DNA from: Pseudazoarcus pumilus
Lineage (GTDB): Bacteria; Pseudomonadota; Gammaproteobacteria; Burkholderiales; Rhodocyclaceae
Length of the DNA stretch: 64,000 nucleotides
NCBI RefSeq assembly: GCF_002872475.1
Contig: NZ_CP025682.1
Location: 682,001-746,000, forward strand
Direction of reading: 5' to 3'
Both the position numbers and the translations under genes were made by a program. Positions 36,136 to 49,523 of the stretch are shown one piece after another. A model generated the notes under the pieces. It was not told where the DNA came from, made no database searches, and worked only from the letters and a program-made list of their open reading frames with translations. The first letter of the stretch is position 1. The number at the start of each line of letters is the position of its first letter.

Positions 36136-37274
36136 ACGAAGAGCAAGATCCTTACTGCTTCGAAGCCGAGGCCGAAGCCGAGCCCCAGTTGCCGCCGATC
36201 GGCGATTCGCTGCGCGCAGCGCGCGAGGCGCGCGGCGAGTCGGTCGCCGATGTCGCGGCCGCACTGAAGTTCTCCTCCCGGCAGATCCTCGCGATGGAGG
36301 GCGAGCGTGTGCACGAGCTGCCCGGCCCGGCATTCGTCAAGGGCTTCTACCGCAACTACGGCCGATACCTGGGTGTCGACATCGAGCCCATGATCGCCGC
36401 ACGCTGGTCCGAACCCTCGGCGCGCAGCGTGGAACTCTCTCCGGTCACCAACGCGCGCGGCACGCTGCCCGGCAGCGGCCGTCGCGGCGGCGTGGGGCGT
36501 GCCATCGCGGCGCTGGTGTCGGTGCTGGTGGTGGTGCTCGCGCTGGGATGGTATTTCGACGGCTTCAGGCTGGAAGACCGCCCGGACGACGTGGCGGGGG
36601 CCGACCTTGCCGACGCTTCCGGTGATGCGGCTGAAACGGCCCCCGAGGTCGAAATCATCGACGACGAACCATCGGTGCCGGATGCAGGCGCGGTCGACGA
36701 ACCGGCCCCGGCAGCGTCGGGCATCGCGGTGCCGCAGCTTCCCGCAACGCTCGAGGCTCCGCCCGCGCCGGCGCTCTCGAGCGTCGAGGCGAACAACGGC
36801 GACGCGCCGCAAGCGCAGCCCGAGGCAGCGCAAACGACCACAACCCAGCCTCCGGCCTCGCAGCCGGCCCCCCCGCCCGAAGCTGCGTTGGTCGAGCAAG
36901 TGCCTGCGCCGGACGAGCCGGACGAGCCGGTAGAGCCGCAGCAGGCATCCGCGGCCAGGGAGCCGACGCCCGCGCCACGCACCGAGTCGCAGTCGGATGC
37001 CGCACCGTCGGCCACCCAGGTCGCGGGCAGCGGTTCGAGCCGCTTGGTATTCAGCATGAGTGCCGACGCCTGGTTGCAGGTCAAGGACGCGCAGGATCGC
37101 ACGCTCTACGTCGGCACCAGCCGTGGCGGCACGACGCGCGTTGTGCAAGGCGATCCGCCGTTCTGGGTCACCGTCGGCAACGCGGATGCGGTGAGTCTCG
37201 AGTTCGACGGCGAGCCGGTCGAACTGGCGCCGCACATGCACACGGCCGGCGTGGCGCGACTGGTCCTGGAGTAG
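36132..37274 (+). CDS. rodZ: RodZ-like cytoskeleton/cell-shape protein
   Basis: 380 aa. Cytosolic helix-turn-helix (about residues 22-85: [36 protein letters not shown]), membrane span 122-141, a long Pro/Ala/Glu-rich periplasmic linker (150-300) and a C-terminal DUF4115 domain ([21 protein letters not shown]...). Anchors MreB in rod-shaped cells. GTG start overlapping the pilW stop. The rlmN-pilW-rodZ-ispG-hisS order supports the call. Confidence 0.92.
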   Translation: MNEEQDPYCFEAEAEAEPQLPPIGDSLRAAREARGESVADVAAALKFSSRQILAMEGERVHELPGPAFVKGFYRNYGRYLGVDIEPMIAARWSEPSARSVELSPVTNARGTLPGSGRRGGVGRAIAALVSVLVVVLALGWYFDGFRLEDRPDDVAGADLADASGDAAETAPEVEIIDDEPSVPDAGAVDEPAPAASGIAVPQLPATLEAPPAPALSSVEANNGDAPQAQPEAAQTTTTQPPASQPAPPPEAALVEQVPAPDEPDEPVEPQQASAAREPTPAPRTESQSDAAPSATQVAGSGSSRLVFSMSADAWLQVKDAQDRTLYVGTSRGGTTRVVQGDPPFWVTVGNADAVSLEFDGEPVELAPHMHTAGVARLVLE

Positions 37275-37276
37275 GT

Positions 37277-38533
37277 ATGAACGCATCCCCTAACATTTCC
37301 GCAGCGGCCGTTCGCCGGCCGACGCGCCAGGTGCGCATTGGTCGCGTCACCATTGGTTCCGATGCGCCCATCGTGGTGCAGTCGATGACCAACACCGACA
37401 CCGCCGATGTGCTCGGTACCGCCATGCAGGTGGCCGAGCTGGCGCGCGCCGGCTCGGAGATCGTGCGCATCACGGTCAACAACGAGGAAGCCGCGAAGGC
37501 CGTTCCGCACATCCGCGACCGCCTGCTTGCGCTGAACATGGAGGTGCCGCTGGTCGGCGACTTCCACTACAACGGCCATACGCTGCTCACCAAGTATCCG
37601 GCCTGCGCCGAGGCGCTCGCCAAGCTGCGCATCAACCCCGGCAACGTCGGCGCCGGCACCAAGCGCGACCCGCAGTTCGCGGCCATCGTCGAGATCGCCT
37701 GCAAGTACGACAAGCCGGTGCGCATCGGTGTGAACTGGGGCAGCCTCGACCAGTCCGTGCTGGCGCGCATCATGGACGCCAACGCCAGACTGGCCGAGCC
37801 GCGCGACGCCGGTGCGGTGATGCGCGAGGCGCTGATCGTCTCCGCGCTCGAGTCCGCCGCGAAGGCCGAGGAGTACGGCCTGGCGGGCGACCGCATCATC
37901 CTGTCGGCCAAGGTTTCCAGCGTGCAGGACCTGGTCGCCGTGTATCGCGATCTGGCGCGCCGCTGCGACTACCCGCTGCATCTGGGGCTGACCGAAGCCG
38001 GCATGGGCTCCAAGGGCATCGTCGCCTCGACTGCCGCGCTGGCCGTGCTGCTGCAGGAAGGTATCGGCGACACCATCCGCGTGTCGCTCACGCCCGAGCC
38101 GGGCGGCAAGCGCACCGAGGAGGTCGTCGTCGCGCAGGAGATCCTGCAGACCATGGGTCTGCGTGCGTTTACGCCCATGGTTACGGCCTGCCCGGGCTGT
38201 GGGCGCACCACCAGCACCTTCTTCCAGGAGCTGGCCTCAAGCATCCAGACCTATGTGCGCGAGCAGATGCCGGTGTGGCGTGAAGAACGTGACGGCGTCG
38301 AGAACCTCACGCTGGCGGTGATGGGCTGTGTGGTCAACGGCCCGGGCGAGAGCAAACACGCCGACATCGGCATCTCGCTGCCCGGCACCGGCGAGAGCCC
38401 GGCCGCGCCCGTGTATGTGGACGGCGAGAGGACCGTGACGCTGCGCGGCGACAACATCGCGGCCGAGTTCCGCGCCATCGTCGACGACTATGTCGAGCGC
38501 AAGTATCCGAAGAAGGCGGCCAGCGCCGTCTGA
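37277..38533 (+). CDS. ispG: 4-hydroxy-3-methylbut-2-enyl diphosphate synthase
   Basis: 418 aa [4Fe-4S] enzyme of the MEP isoprenoid pathway. Cluster ligands Cys305 and Cys308 (CPGCGRT) and Cys351 with Glu358 (GCVVNGPGE). TIM-barrel motifs [11 protein letters not shown] and GDFHYNGH are present. The extra insert before the cluster is the proteobacterial type. Starts 2 bp after rodZ. Confidence 0.97.
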   Translation: MNASPNISAAAVRRPTRQVRIGRVTIGSDAPIVVQSMTNTDTADVLGTAMQVAELARAGSEIVRITVNNEEAAKAVPHIRDRLLALNMEVPLVGDFHYNGHTLLTKYPACAEALAKLRINPGNVGAGTKRDPQFAAIVEIACKYDKPVRIGVNWGSLDQSVLARIMDANARLAEPRDAGAVMREALIVSALESAAKAEEYGLAGDRIILSAKVSSVQDLVAVYRDLARRCDYPLHLGLTEAGMGSKGIVASTAALAVLLQEGIGDTIRVSLTPEPGGKRTEEVVVAQEILQTMGLRAFTPMVTACPGCGRTTSTFFQELASSIQTYVREQMPVWREERDGVENLTLAVMGCVVNGPGESKHADIGISLPGTGESPAAPVYVDGERTVTLRGDNIAAEFRAIVDDYVERKYPKKAASAV

Positions 38534-38550
38534 CAAGAAAAAGAGAAGCG

Positions 38551-39852
38551 ATGAACCGAAGCCTGCAGTCCGTGCGCGGGATGAACGATATCCTGCCCGA
38601 TGAAGCTGAAGTCTGGGAGCACTTCGAAGACCTCGTGCGCGATTGGCTGCGCAGCTATGGCTACCGTCCGGTGCGCATGCCCCTGGTTGAACACACGCCG
38701 CTGTTCAAGCGCGCCATCGGCGAGGTGACCGATATCGTCGAGAAGGAGATGTATTCCTTCGAGGACGCGCTCAACGGCGAACACCTGACGCTGCGTCCGG
38801 AAGGGACGGCTTCGTGTGTGCGTGCCGCGATCCAGCACGGTCTGCTGCACGGCGGCGGCCAGCGTCTGTATTATCACGGTCCGATGTTCCGCCACGAACG
38901 CCCGCAGAAGGGGCGCTACCGCCAGTTCCACCAGATCGGGGTGGAGGCGCTGAACTTCACCGGGCCGGACATCGATGCCGAACTCATCCTGATGTGCGCA
39001 CGTCTGTGGGACGATCTGGGTATCGAGGACGTCGAACTGCAGCTCAACTCGCTCGGCTCGGCCGAGGAGCGCGCCGAACACCGCGCCGCGCTGATCGCCT
39101 ATCTGGAGCAGCACCAGGACGTGCTCGACGAAGATGCCGGGCGCCGTCTGTACACCAACCCGCTGCGCATTCTCGATACCAAGAATCCGGCGCTGCAGGA
39201 GCTGGTCGAAGCCGCGCCGAAACTGTTCGATCATCTCGGCACGGAGTCGCTCGAGCATTTCGACGGCGTGCAGCGCGTGCTGCGTGACGCCGGCATTGCC
39301 TACCGCATCAACCATCGCCTGGTGCGCGGGCTGGACTACTACAATCGCACCGTCTTCGAATGGGTGACGACGCGCCTGGGTGCGCAGGGTACGATCTGCG
39401 CGGGTGGACGCTACGACACGCTGGTCGAACTGCTCGGCGGCAAGAGCACGCCGGCCGCCGGTTTTGCGATCGGCATCGAGCGCGTGCTCGCGCTGTGGAA
39501 GGAATCCGGCGGTGCAGAGGACGCGGCGCAGCAGCCCGATGTCTACATCGTCGCGGCCGGCGATGCGGCGCAACGACTGGCATTTCGTGCGGCCGAGGCG
39601 CTGCGCGGCTTCGGTTTCGCGGTGCTGATGCACTGCGGAGGCGGCAGTTTCAAGTCGCAGATGAAGAAGGCCGATGCCAGCGGCGCCCCGCTGGCGGTAA
39701 TCATCGGCGAGGACGAAGCCGCGGCCGGCGAGGTGGCACTCAAGCCGCTGCGCGGCCCCGGCGCACAGGAACGCATCGCCGTCGACGCACTCGCCGACGC
39801 GGTGGCCGAACATCTATTCAGAGAAGACGAGGACGACGATGGCGCTGTATGA
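38551..39852 (+). CDS. hisS: Histidyl-tRNA synthetase
   Basis: 433 aa class II synthetase. [22 protein letters not shown] terminus; motif 2 [20 protein letters not shown]; HisRS-specific [15 protein letters not shown] and GGRYDTL; anticodon-binding domain from about residue 325. AAAGAGAAG ribosome site. Its 3' end overlaps the yfgM-like gene by 14 bp. Confidence 0.97.
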   Translation: MNRSLQSVRGMNDILPDEAEVWEHFEDLVRDWLRSYGYRPVRMPLVEHTPLFKRAIGEVTDIVEKEMYSFEDALNGEHLTLRPEGTASCVRAAIQHGLLHGGGQRLYYHGPMFRHERPQKGRYRQFHQIGVEALNFTGPDIDAELILMCARLWDDLGIEDVELQLNSLGSAEERAEHRAALIAYLEQHQDVLDEDAGRRLYTNPLRILDTKNPALQELVEAAPKLFDHLGTESLEHFDGVQRVLRDAGIAYRINHRLVRGLDYYNRTVFEWVTTRLGAQGTICAGGRYDTLVELLGGKSTPAAGFAIGIERVLALWKESGGAEDAAQQPDVYIVAAGDAAQRLAFRAAEALRGFGFAVLMHCGGGSFKSQMKKADASGAPLAVIIGEDEAAAGEVALKPLRGPGAQERIAVDALADAVAEHLFREDEDDDGAV

Positions 39853-40486
39853 CCTCGAGGAACAGGAACAGATCTCCCAGATCAAGGCCTGGTGGGAACA
39901 GTACGGTAAGTACGTCACGACGCTGATCGTCGTCGCCGCGCTGGGCTCGGTCGGCTGGCAGGGCTGGAACTGGTACCAGAACAAGCAGGCGGGTGAAGCC
40001 TCGACGCTGTACTTCGCCGTGCAACAGGCCGCGGCCGACGGCGACGCGACACGTGCGCGCGAGGCCGCCGGCCAGATCATCGAGCGCTATTCGGGCACGG
40101 CCTACGCCGAGATGGGCGCGCTGCTTTCGGCCGCCGTGCAGGTTGCCGAGGGCGATGCGCGCAACGCGCGGGCGCAGCTCGAATGGGTCGTGGCGAACGC
40201 GGACAACCCGGCGGTGCGCGATCTGGCGCGCCTGCGCATTGCGGTCACGCTGTTCGACGAGGGGGATTACGACGGTGCGCTCGCGCGTCTGGCCGATGCG
40301 CCTCACGCGTCACTTGCTGCGCGCTACGGCGATCTGCGCGGTGACGTGCTCGCCGCTGCCGGCCGGCCCGAGGAGGCGCGCCGTGCCTACGAGACGGCGC
40401 TTGCGGCGTTGGCCGAGGCTCCGGGCCAGTCCGGCGCGCAACTGCGTGGCGTGGTCGAGACCAAGATCGAAGCGCTGGAGTCCTGA
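39839..40486 (+). CDS. YfgM-like SecYEG-associated TPR protein
   Basis: 215 aa. Short cytosolic N terminus ([25 protein letters not shown]), one membrane span (about 26-44) and a periplasmic helical domain with TPR-like repeats. The N-terminal [15 protein letters not shown] motif and the place between hisS and bamB identify the YfgM family, an ancillary SecYEG subunit that passes clients to periplasmic chaperones. Confidence 0.9.
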   Translation: MALYDLEEQEQISQIKAWWEQYGKYVTTLIVVAALGSVGWQGWNWYQNKQAGEASTLYFAVQQAAADGDATRAREAAGQIIERYSGTAYAEMGALLSAAVQVAEGDARNARAQLEWVVANADNPAVRDLARLRIAVTLFDEGDYDGALARLADAPHASLAARYGDLRGDVLAAAGRPEEARRAYETALAALAEAPGQSGAQLRGVVETKIEALES

Positions 40487-40489
40487 GCC

Positions 40490-41653
40490 ATGCCCGTGAC
40501 CACATTTGCCCGGACGATGCTCGCCGCCGCTGCGGCCGTTGCGCTCGCCGGTTGTTCGCTGTTCGGCTCCAAGCCGCCCGAGCCCGACCCCGTGCCGAGC
40601 TTCGAGCCCCGCGCCGAACTGCGTTCGCTGTGGCAGGTCGGCGTGGGCTCGTCCGCGACCTATCGCTTCCAGCCGGCCGTGGTCGCTGGCGCAGTGTACG
40701 CGGCCGGCGGTGACGGCTCGGTGGTGCGCATCGACGCCTCCGGCGGTCGCACGCAGTGGCGGCGCGATGTCGGTGACGCCCTCTCGGCCGGTGTCGGCAG
40801 CGACGGACGCACGGTGGCGGTCGTCACCGTCGCCGGAGAAGTCGTCGCGCTCGACGCGAGTAGCGGCGAGGAGCGCTGGCGTGCACCGGTGGGCGCCGAA
40901 GTGCTGGCCGCGCCGGGGGTATCCGAGCAGGTCGTGGTGGTGCGTACCTCGGGCAACCGGGTGCTGGCCTTCGAGAGCGCCGATGGTGCACGGCGCTGGA
41001 CCTACGAGCGCGAGATGCCGGCGCTGACCCTGCGCAACGCCGTCGGCATGACGGTCGACGAGCGCGCGGCCATCGTCGGCTACCCGGGTGGTAAGCTGGT
41101 ATCGATCAACCTCGCAAATGGCGGCCCGTTGTGGGAGATCACCGTGTCCACGCCGCGCGGGGTGACCGAGCTCGAGCGCGTGACCGATGTGGCCGGCGTG
41201 CCGGTGGTCAGTGGGAGCGAGGTCTGCGCGGTCACCTATCAGGGCCGCGCGGGCTGCTTCGACATCGTCAACGGGCGCGTCATCTGGACGGTGGAATTCT
41301 CCAGCGCAAGCGGGCTGGATCGCTCCGGTCCGCTGGTGTTCGTCAGTTCGGCGCGCGATGCCATACATGCACTCGATGCGCGCGACGGCAGCAACGTATG
41401 GACCCAGGGGCCGCTGTCGCTGCGCCGCTTGTCGCGCCCGCTGGCGGTCGGCGGCGGCGTGGTGTTCGGTGACTTCGAGGGCTATGTGCACGCACTCGAT
41501 CGTGCCAACGGCGGCATCATCGCGCGCAACCGCGCCAGCGGCGGCGCGATTCAGGCCGCACCGGTCGCCCTCGGGGACGCACGCTTCGTCGTGCAGACCG
41601 TCGGGGGCGGGGTGGAAGCGTTCGAACTGGTCGGGGCGGGCCGCAGCGAGTGA
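40490..41653 (+). CDS. bamB: Outer-membrane assembly lipoprotein BamB
   Basis: 387 aa. Lipobox LAGC with Cys22, then an eight-bladed PQQ-type beta-propeller with repeated W-x-x-x-V-G and [24 protein letters not shown]-type blades. Scaffold of the BAM complex for outer-membrane proteins. Follows the yfgM-like gene by 3 bp and overlaps der by 4 bp (GTGA). Confidence 0.93.
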   Translation: MPVTTFARTMLAAAAAVALAGCSLFGSKPPEPDPVPSFEPRAELRSLWQVGVGSSATYRFQPAVVAGAVYAAGGDGSVVRIDASGGRTQWRRDVGDALSAGVGSDGRTVAVVTVAGEVVALDASSGEERWRAPVGAEVLAAPGVSEQVVVVRTSGNRVLAFESADGARRWTYEREMPALTLRNAVGMTVDERAAIVGYPGGKLVSINLANGGPLWEITVSTPRGVTELERVTDVAGVPVVSGSEVCAVTYQGRAGCFDIVNGRVIWTVEFSSASGLDRSGPLVFVSSARDAIHALDARDGSNVWTQGPLSLRRLSRPLAVGGGVVFGDFEGYVHALDRANGGIIARNRASGGAIQAAPVALGDARFVVQTVGGGVEAFELVGAGRSE

Positions 41654-42978
41654 AACCTACTATCGTGCTGGTCGGCCGGCCCAATGTCGGCAAATCGACG
41701 CTGTTCAACCGCTTGACGCGCACGCGCGATGCCCTGGTGGCCGACCTGCCGGGTCTGACGCGTGACCGCCACTACGGCATCGGTCGCGTCGGCGAGCGCG
41801 ACTATCTGGTCGTCGACACGGCCGGTTTCGATCCGGTGGCCAAAGTCGGCATCATGCACGAGATGGCGCAGCAGGCCGAACGCGCGATCGAGGAAGCCGA
41901 CGTGCTGCTCTTCCTGGTCGACGGGCGCACCGGCCTGACCCCGCACGACGAGCAGATCGCCGCCCGCCTGCGCCGCAGCGGTCGCCCGCTGTATCTGGTG
42001 GTGAACAAGGCCGAGGGCCTGCGGCGCGAGGTGGTCGCGGCGGAATTCCACGCGCTCGGGCTGGGCGCGCCGCTGGCGGTGTCCGCCACGCACGGCGACG
42101 GCGTGACGCAACTCGTCGAGGAGGCACTGGCGTCGTTCCCGCTCGATGACGAGCCGGCGGAGGAGGCTACGCGCGGCCCGCGCATCGCCATCGTGGGCCG
42201 CCCCAATGTCGGAAAATCAACCCTGATCAACGGCCTGGTCGGTGAAGAACGGGTCATCGCCTTCGACCTGCCGGGCACCACGCGCGACGCGATCGAGATT
42301 CCGTTCGAGCGCGGCGGGCGCCACTACACGCTGATCGACACGGCCGGTCTGCGCCGGCGCGGCAAGGTCTTCGAGGCGGTCGAGAAGTTCTCGGTGATCA
42401 AGACGCTGCAGGCGGTCGAGCAGGCCAATGTGTCGGTGCTGGTGCTCGACGCGGCGCAGGACATCGCCGACCAGGACGCGCACATTGCCGGCTTCATCCT
42501 CGAGGCCGGGCGTGCGCTGGTGGTCGTCGTCAACAAGTGGGACGCGGTCGACGATTACCGGCGCGAGCTCGTCAAGCGCGACATCGAGCGCAAGCTCGGC
42601 TTCCTGTCCTTCGCGCGCTTTCACTACGTTTCCGCGCTCAAGGGCAGCGGCCTGTCGGCGGTCATGAAGTCGGTCGACGCGGCCTACGCCGCGGCGATGG
42701 CCAATCTGTCCACGCCGCGTCTGACGCGCGTGCTGCAGGCGGCGGTCACCAAGCAGGCGCCGCCGCGGCACGGGGTGTTCCGCCCCAAGCTGCGCTACGC
42801 CCACCAGGGGGGCAGCAATCCGCCCATCGTGGTGATCCACGGCAGCGCGCTCGAGCACATCCCGACCTCTTACACGCGCTTTCTCGAGCGCACCTTCATC
42901 GAGGCGTTCCGACTCAAGGGCACGCCCTTGCGCATCCAGTTCAAGACCGCACACAATCCGTATGCGTCACGCGACTGA
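41650..42978 (+). CDS. der: Ribosome biogenesis GTPase Der (EngA)
   Basis: 442 aa. Two tandem GTPase domains: P-loops GRPNVGKST at residues 8-16 and GRPNVGKST at 183-191, with DTAG switch II and NKxE/NKWD motifs in each, and a C-terminal KH-like domain. Needed for 50S assembly. GTG start at 41650. Spacing to hfq is 88 bp. Confidence 0.97.
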   Translation: MKPTIVLVGRPNVGKSTLFNRLTRTRDALVADLPGLTRDRHYGIGRVGERDYLVVDTAGFDPVAKVGIMHEMAQQAERAIEEADVLLFLVDGRTGLTPHDEQIAARLRRSGRPLYLVVNKAEGLRREVVAAEFHALGLGAPLAVSATHGDGVTQLVEEALASFPLDDEPAEEATRGPRIAIVGRPNVGKSTLINGLVGEERVIAFDLPGTTRDAIEIPFERGGRHYTLIDTAGLRRRGKVFEAVEKFSVIKTLQAVEQANVSVLVLDAAQDIADQDAHIAGFILEAGRALVVVVNKWDAVDDYRRELVKRDIERKLGFLSFARFHYVSALKGSGLSAVMKSVDAAYAAAMANLSTPRLTRVLQAAVTKQAPPRHGVFRPKLRYAHQGGSNPPIVVIHGSALEHIPTSYTRFLERTFIEAFRLKGTPLRIQFKTAHNPYASRD

Positions 42979-43066
42979 ACTCGGGCCGTCCGCGGTGGTC
43001 TGGATGATGCGGCGCAACATGCTATGCTGCACGAACACATAACAAAACCAAGCTCAAGGAGCAAAA

Positions 43067-43309
43067 ATGAGTAACAAAGGGCAGCTTCTACAAGACCCGT
43101 TCCTGAACACGCTGCGGCGCGAACACATCCCGGTGTCGATCTATCTGGTCAACGGGATCAAGCTGCAGGGTCAGGTCGACTCCTTCGATCAGTACGTCGT
43201 TCTGCTCAAGAACACCGTCACGCAGATGGTCTACAAGCACGCCATTTCCACGGTCGTTCCGGCCCGTCCGGTCAACATCCCGTCGCAGGACGGGGCCACG
43301 GAGGCCTGA
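43067..43309 (+). CDS. hfq: RNA chaperone Hfq
   Basis: 80 aa, hexameric Sm-like protein pairing small RNAs with mRNAs. Sm1 and Sm2 motifs ([29 protein letters not shown] and [10 protein letters not shown]) are intact, including the proximal-face QDPFLNTLR and YKH. A short C-terminal tail ([11 protein letters not shown]) is usual for betaproteobacteria. Strong AAGGAGC ribosome site. A TATGCT -10-like element is at about 43022. hflX follows after 10 bp. Confidence 0.98.
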   Translation: MSNKGQLLQDPFLNTLRREHIPVSIYLVNGIKLQGQVDSFDQYVVLLKNTVTQMVYKHAISTVVPARPVNIPSQDGATEA

Positions 43310-43319
43310 GTCGGACTCC

Positions 43320-44444
43320 ATGTTCGAACGCCCCCGCTCCGGTGAGCGTGCCGTACTCGTCCAGCTCGACCTGGACCAGGGCATGCTCGCCGACCGTATC
43401 GAAGAGCTGAGACTGCTCGTGGGCAGTGCCGGCGCGAGCGTCGAGGCCGTCGTCACGGGGCGCCGCTCGCGCCCCGATCCGGCGCTGTTCGCCGGCCGCG
43501 GCAAGGTCGACGAGATCGCCATGACGCTCAAGGCGCACGAGGGCGATCTGGTGGTGTTCAACCACGCGTTGTCGCCGGGCCAGCAGCGCAACCTCGAGCG
43601 CGAACTGCAGTGCCGCGTGATCGACCGCACGGCGCTGATCCTCGACATTTTCGCGCAACGCGCGCGCAGCCACGAAGGCAAGCTGCAGGTGGAGCTCGCG
43701 CAGCTCGATCACCTTTCCACGCGTCTGGTGCGCGGCTGGGCCCACCTGGAGCGCCAGAAGGGTGGTATCGGCCTGCGCGGCCCCGGTGAGAAACAGCTCG
43801 AGACCGACCGCCGCTTGCTCGGCGCGCGCGTCAAGGCACTCAAGACGCGGCTGGCCAAGATCGAGAAACAGCGCCGCGTGCAGCGCCGCGGACGCGATCG
43901 GCGAGAAGTATTGACGGTGTCTTTGGTGGGCTACACCAACGCCGGCAAGTCGACGCTGTTCAACGCGCTCACCAAGGCCGGCAGTTATGCCGCCGACCAG
44001 CTCTTCGCCACGCTCGACACCACCTCGCGACGGCTCTACGTCGGGCCGGTGGGCACGGTCGTGCTTTCCGACACGGTCGGATTCATCCGCGATCTGCCGC
44101 ACGCACTGGTGGCGGCCTTCCACGCCACGCTCGAGGAGACGGCCAATGCCGACCTGCTGCTGCATGTCGTCGATTCGGCGAGCGAGGAGCGCGAGGCGCA
44201 GATCGACGCCGTCAACGAGGTCCTGCGCGAGATCGGCGCCGGCGATGTGCCGCAGATCATGGTGTACAACAAGATCGACCTGAGCGGCGCCCCGGCGGCG
44301 GCCAATCGGGACGAGTGTGGTACCATCAGCGGCGTTTTTCTGAGCGCTACGAGCGGCGAGGGGCTCTCCCTGCTACGCGATGCGCTTGCCGAAACGGCGC
44401 AGCGGGTCTGTGTCCGGAACGAGGTTCCGGATGCCACTGTCTGA
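43320..44444 (+). CDS. hflX: GTPase HflX
   Basis: 374 aa ribosome-splitting GTPase. N-terminal HflX domain with [20 protein letters not shown] and DRTALILDIFAQRARSHEGKLQVELAQL, then a G domain with P-loop GYTNAGKST (from residue 204) and DTVGFIRDLPH. Somewhat shorter than E. coli HflX (426) at the C terminus. Part of hfq-hflX-hflKC. Confidence 0.96.
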   Translation: MFERPRSGERAVLVQLDLDQGMLADRIEELRLLVGSAGASVEAVVTGRRSRPDPALFAGRGKVDEIAMTLKAHEGDLVVFNHALSPGQQRNLERELQCRVIDRTALILDIFAQRARSHEGKLQVELAQLDHLSTRLVRGWAHLERQKGGIGLRGPGEKQLETDRRLLGARVKALKTRLAKIEKQRRVQRRGRDRREVLTVSLVGYTNAGKSTLFNALTKAGSYAADQLFATLDTTSRRLYVGPVGTVVLSDTVGFIRDLPHALVAAFHATLEETANADLLLHVVDSASEEREAQIDAVNEVLREIGAGDVPQIMVYNKIDLSGAPAAANRDECGTISGVFLSATSGEGLSLLRDALAETAQRVCVRNEVPDATV

Positions 44445-44473
44445 ACGCTTTTCAACCTGCTTACGGGTCTCCA

Positions 44474-45739
44474 ATGTCACTGAATGATCCTCGCTGGGGT
44501 AACAACCAGGGGAACGATGACGATCGGCGCGACGGCGACCGCGGTCGCGGCGGCAATCAGGGTCCGCCGGATCTCGAAGACGTCTGGCGTGATTTCAACC
44601 AGAAGCTGACCGGCATGCTCGGTGGCAAGGGCGGCGGTGGCCGCTCGGGCGGCGGTGGCGGTGGGTCCAAGATGCCCAATTTCGGCTTCCGTCAGATCGG
44701 CGGCGGCATCGGTGCGCTGCTGGTGCTGCTGCTGGTGGTATGGCTGGCAAGCGGTTTCTACACCGTCGACGCCAACCAGCGAGGCGTCGTGCTGCGTTTC
44801 GGTGAGCACGTCAAGACCTCCGAGCCGGGTCTGAACTGGCGCATCCCGTATCCGATCGAGTCGCACGAGATCGTCGACGTCACCGGCGTGCGCACGGTCG
44901 AAGTGGGTTATCGCGGCACGGATCGCAACAAGGTGCTGCGCGAGGCGCTGATGCTCACGCAGGACGCCAACATCGTGAACATCCAGTTCGCCGTGCAGTA
45001 CATCCTCGGCTCGCCCGAGGACTATCTGTTCAACAACCGCTTCCCGGACGACTCGGTGATCCAGACGGCGGAGACCGCGATGCGCGAGATCGTCGGCAAG
45101 AGCACCATGGACTTCGTGCTCTACGAGGGTCGCGAGGACATCGCCGCCAACGCCCAGCAACTGATGCAGACCATTCTCGACCGCTACGAGGCGGGCATCC
45201 TGATCAGCCGCGTGACGATGCAGAACGCGCAGCCGCCGGAGCAGGTGCAGGCCGCCTTCGACGACGCGGTCAAGGCCGGTCAGGACCGCGAACGCCTGCG
45301 CAACGAGGGCGAGGCCTACCGCAACGAGGTCGTGCCGCGCGCACGCGGTGACGCCGCGCGCCTGATCGAGGAGGCCCAGGGTTATCGCGAGCGCGTCATG
45401 GCCAACGCCGAAGGTGAGGCGGCGCGCTTCACCCAGGTGCTCGAGCAGTACGCCCGTGCCCCCGAGGTGACGCGCGAGCGCATGTATCTGGAGACCATCC
45501 AGCAGGTCATGTCGAACACCAGCAAGGTGATGATCGACGCCGACAGTGGCGGCAACCTGCTGTTGCTGCCGCTCGACAAGCTGATCGGGCAGACGGGTAG
45601 CGGAGCCGGCACGGAGTCCTCGCGTGCGCAATCGCAGACGTCCTCGTCGACGACCACGCCGATACGCCAGAGCCAGCCGATTCCGTTCGACCCGCGTGAT
45701 CGCGACATGATGCGCAACCGCGAGCTGGGAGGCCGTTGA
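44474..45739 (+). CDS. hflK: FtsH protease modulator subunit HflK
   Basis: 421 aa. Cytosolic N terminus rich in Asn/Asp/Gly (1-70, with a long Gly run), one span (77-95), then an SPFH/PHB domain (NQRGVVLRFGEHVKTSEPGLNWRIPYPIE...) facing the periplasm. With HflC forms a cage around FtsH. ATG 44474 was chosen; the open frame extends into hflX. The last base overlaps hflC. Confidence 0.95.
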   Translation: MSLNDPRWGNNQGNDDDRRDGDRGRGGNQGPPDLEDVWRDFNQKLTGMLGGKGGGGRSGGGGGGSKMPNFGFRQIGGGIGALLVLLLVVWLASGFYTVDANQRGVVLRFGEHVKTSEPGLNWRIPYPIESHEIVDVTGVRTVEVGYRGTDRNKVLREALMLTQDANIVNIQFAVQYILGSPEDYLFNNRFPDDSVIQTAETAMREIVGKSTMDFVLYEGREDIAANAQQLMQTILDRYEAGILISRVTMQNAQPPEQVQAAFDDAVKAGQDRERLRNEGEAYRNEVVPRARGDAARLIEEAQGYRERVMANAEGEAARFTQVLEQYARAPEVTRERMYLETIQQVMSNTSKVMIDADSGGNLLLLPLDKLIGQTGSGAGTESSRAQSQTSSSTTTPIRQSQPIPFDPRDRDMMRNRELGGR

Positions 45740-46620
45740 TGAGCAACCGTATCCAAGTATTCATTGGCGCCCTCGTCGTCGCGGGGATCCTCGCCTCGAT
45801 GACCCTGTTCGTCGTCGACGAACGGCAGTACGCCGTCGTCTTCCAGTTCGGTGAGGTCAAGGAGGTCGTCGAGGAGCCGGGGCTCAAGGTCAAGTACCCG
45901 CTGATCCAGAACGTGCGCTTCTTCGATCGCCGCATCCTGACCATCGATACGCCCGAACCCGAGCGCTTCATCACGGCCGAGAAGCAGAACGTGCTGGTGG
46001 ACCACTTCGTCAAGTGGCGCATCATCGATCCGCGCCTGTTCTACGAATCGGTCGCCGGCGACGAGACGCGTGCGCGCACGCGTCTGCTGCAGACGGTCAA
46101 TGCCGGCCTGCGTGAGGAGTTCGGTCGTCGCACCGTGCCGGAGGTCGTTTCCGGCCAGCGCGACAACATCATGGAGAACATGCGCGTGCGCGCCGACACC
46201 GACGCGCGCCAGATCGGCGTGCAGATCCTCGACGTGCGTCTCAAGCGTGTCGATCTGCCCACCGAGGTGTCCGAGTCGGTGTATCGCCGCATGGAAGCCG
46301 AGCGTACTCGGGTGGCCAACGAGCTGCGTTCCGAGGGTGGCGCGATCGCCGAGCAGATCCGCGCCGACGCCGACCGTCAGCGCGAGGTCATCATCGCCCA
46401 GGCCTACCGCGAAGCGCAGACCATCATGGGTGATGGCGACGCGCGCGCGACCGAGACCTATGCGACGGCCTTCGGCAAGGACGCCGATTTCTACTCCTTC
46501 TATCGCAGTCTCGACGCGTACCGGAACAGCTTCTCGAACAAGAGCGACCTGCTCGTCGTCGATCCGAGTTCGGACTTCTTCCGGTTCATGAAGGACATGG
46601 GCGGGTCCCAGAAGAACTGA
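45739..46620 (+). CDS. hflC: FtsH protease modulator subunit HflC
   Basis: 293 aa. N-terminal span (residues 6-24) and SPFH domain (DERQYAVVFQFGEVKEVVEEPGLKVKYPLIQNVRFFDRRILTIDTPEPERFITAEKQNVLVD). Partner of HflK. ATG 45739 shares its A with the TGA of hflK, so translation is coupled. Confidence 0.96.
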   Translation: MSNRIQVFIGALVVAGILASMTLFVVDERQYAVVFQFGEVKEVVEEPGLKVKYPLIQNVRFFDRRILTIDTPEPERFITAEKQNVLVDHFVKWRIIDPRLFYESVAGDETRARTRLLQTVNAGLREEFGRRTVPEVVSGQRDNIMENMRVRADTDARQIGVQILDVRLKRVDLPTEVSESVYRRMEAERTRVANELRSEGGAIAEQIRADADRQREVIIAQAYREAQTIMGDGDARATETYATAFGKDADFYSFYRSLDAYRNSFSNKSDLLVVDPSSDFFRFMKDMGGSQKN

Positions 46621-46624
46621 TCTC

Positions 46625-46807
46625 ATGGGCACTTCCCTGGTGATGGCCTTCGCGCTGATGCTGATCTTCGAAGGCCTGTTACCTTTCGTCGCGCCGGCTC
46701 GCTGGCGCGAAGCTTTTTTGCGGTTGGCCCGTCTCGCCGACGGGCAGATCCGCTTCGTCGGTCTGGGTTCCATGCTGATCGGCGTACTCATCCTGCTTCT
46801 GGTCTGA
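46625..46807 (+). CDS. DUF2065 family small membrane protein (YjeT-like)
   Basis: 60 aa with two hydrophobic segments (residues 3-22 and 43-59) and a central [15 protein letters not shown] segment, as in E. coli YjeT. Function unknown. It sits 4 bp after hflC and 5 bp before hisZ, its usual place. Confidence 0.88.
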   Translation: MGTSLVMAFALMLIFEGLLPFVAPARWREAFLRLARLADGQIRFVGLGSMLIGVLILLLV

Positions 46808-46812
46808 AAAGA

Positions 46813-49285
<2,473 letters not shown>

Positions 49286-49301
49286 ACCCGCGAAAATGCA
49301 C

Positions 49302-49325
49302 AAAGCCGGTCGAATGACCGGCTTT
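49302..49325 (+). terminator. Hairpin after purA
   Basis: AAAGCCGGTC (49302-49311), loop GAAT, GACCGGCTTT (49316-49325). Perfect 10-bp stem but no T run beyond the stem; the second hairpin at 49365 is the better terminator. Confidence 0.55.
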
Positions 49326-49364
49326 GCGCTTGCCGGCAGTGCAAACGCCGGCGACAGGCAAACA

Positions 49365-49390
49365 AAAAGCCGACACGTCGGTCGGCTTTT
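49365..49390. terminator. Bidirectional terminator: purA and tRNA-Leu(CAG)
   Basis: AAAAGCCGAC (49365-49374), loop ACGTCG, GTCGGCTTTT (49381-49390). The minus strand reads into CGGCTTTTTGTTT, so it also ends the tRNA-Leu transcript 10 bp after the tRNA. Confidence 0.85.
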
Positions 49391-49399
49391 CATCGAAAC

Positions 49400-49484
49400 T
49401 GGTGCCCAGAAGAGGACTCGAACCTCCACGCCTTGCGGCACTGGTACCTGAAACCAGCGCGTCTACCAATTCCGCCATCTGGGC
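49400..49484 (-). tRNA. tRNA-Leu (CAG)
   Basis: 85 nt, class II with a long variable arm. Acceptor GCCCAGA pairs with TCTGGGC, then A and an encoded CCA. Anticodon stem CTGGT/ACCAG with loop TTCAGGT gives CAG. Confidence 0.97.
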
Positions 49485-49495
49485 AAGAGCCGCGC

Positions 49496-49523
49496 ATTAT
49501 AAGCACAAGAACGAATTTGTCAA
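49496..49523 (-). promoter_or_regulatory. Full-consensus sigma-70 promoter of tRNA-Leu(CAG)
   Basis: On the minus strand TTGACA (49523-49518), 16-bp spacer, TATAAT (49501-49496), then 11 bp to the mature tRNA. Both hexamers are perfect. The -35 box touches the first base of the rnr start codon on the other strand. Confidence 0.9.
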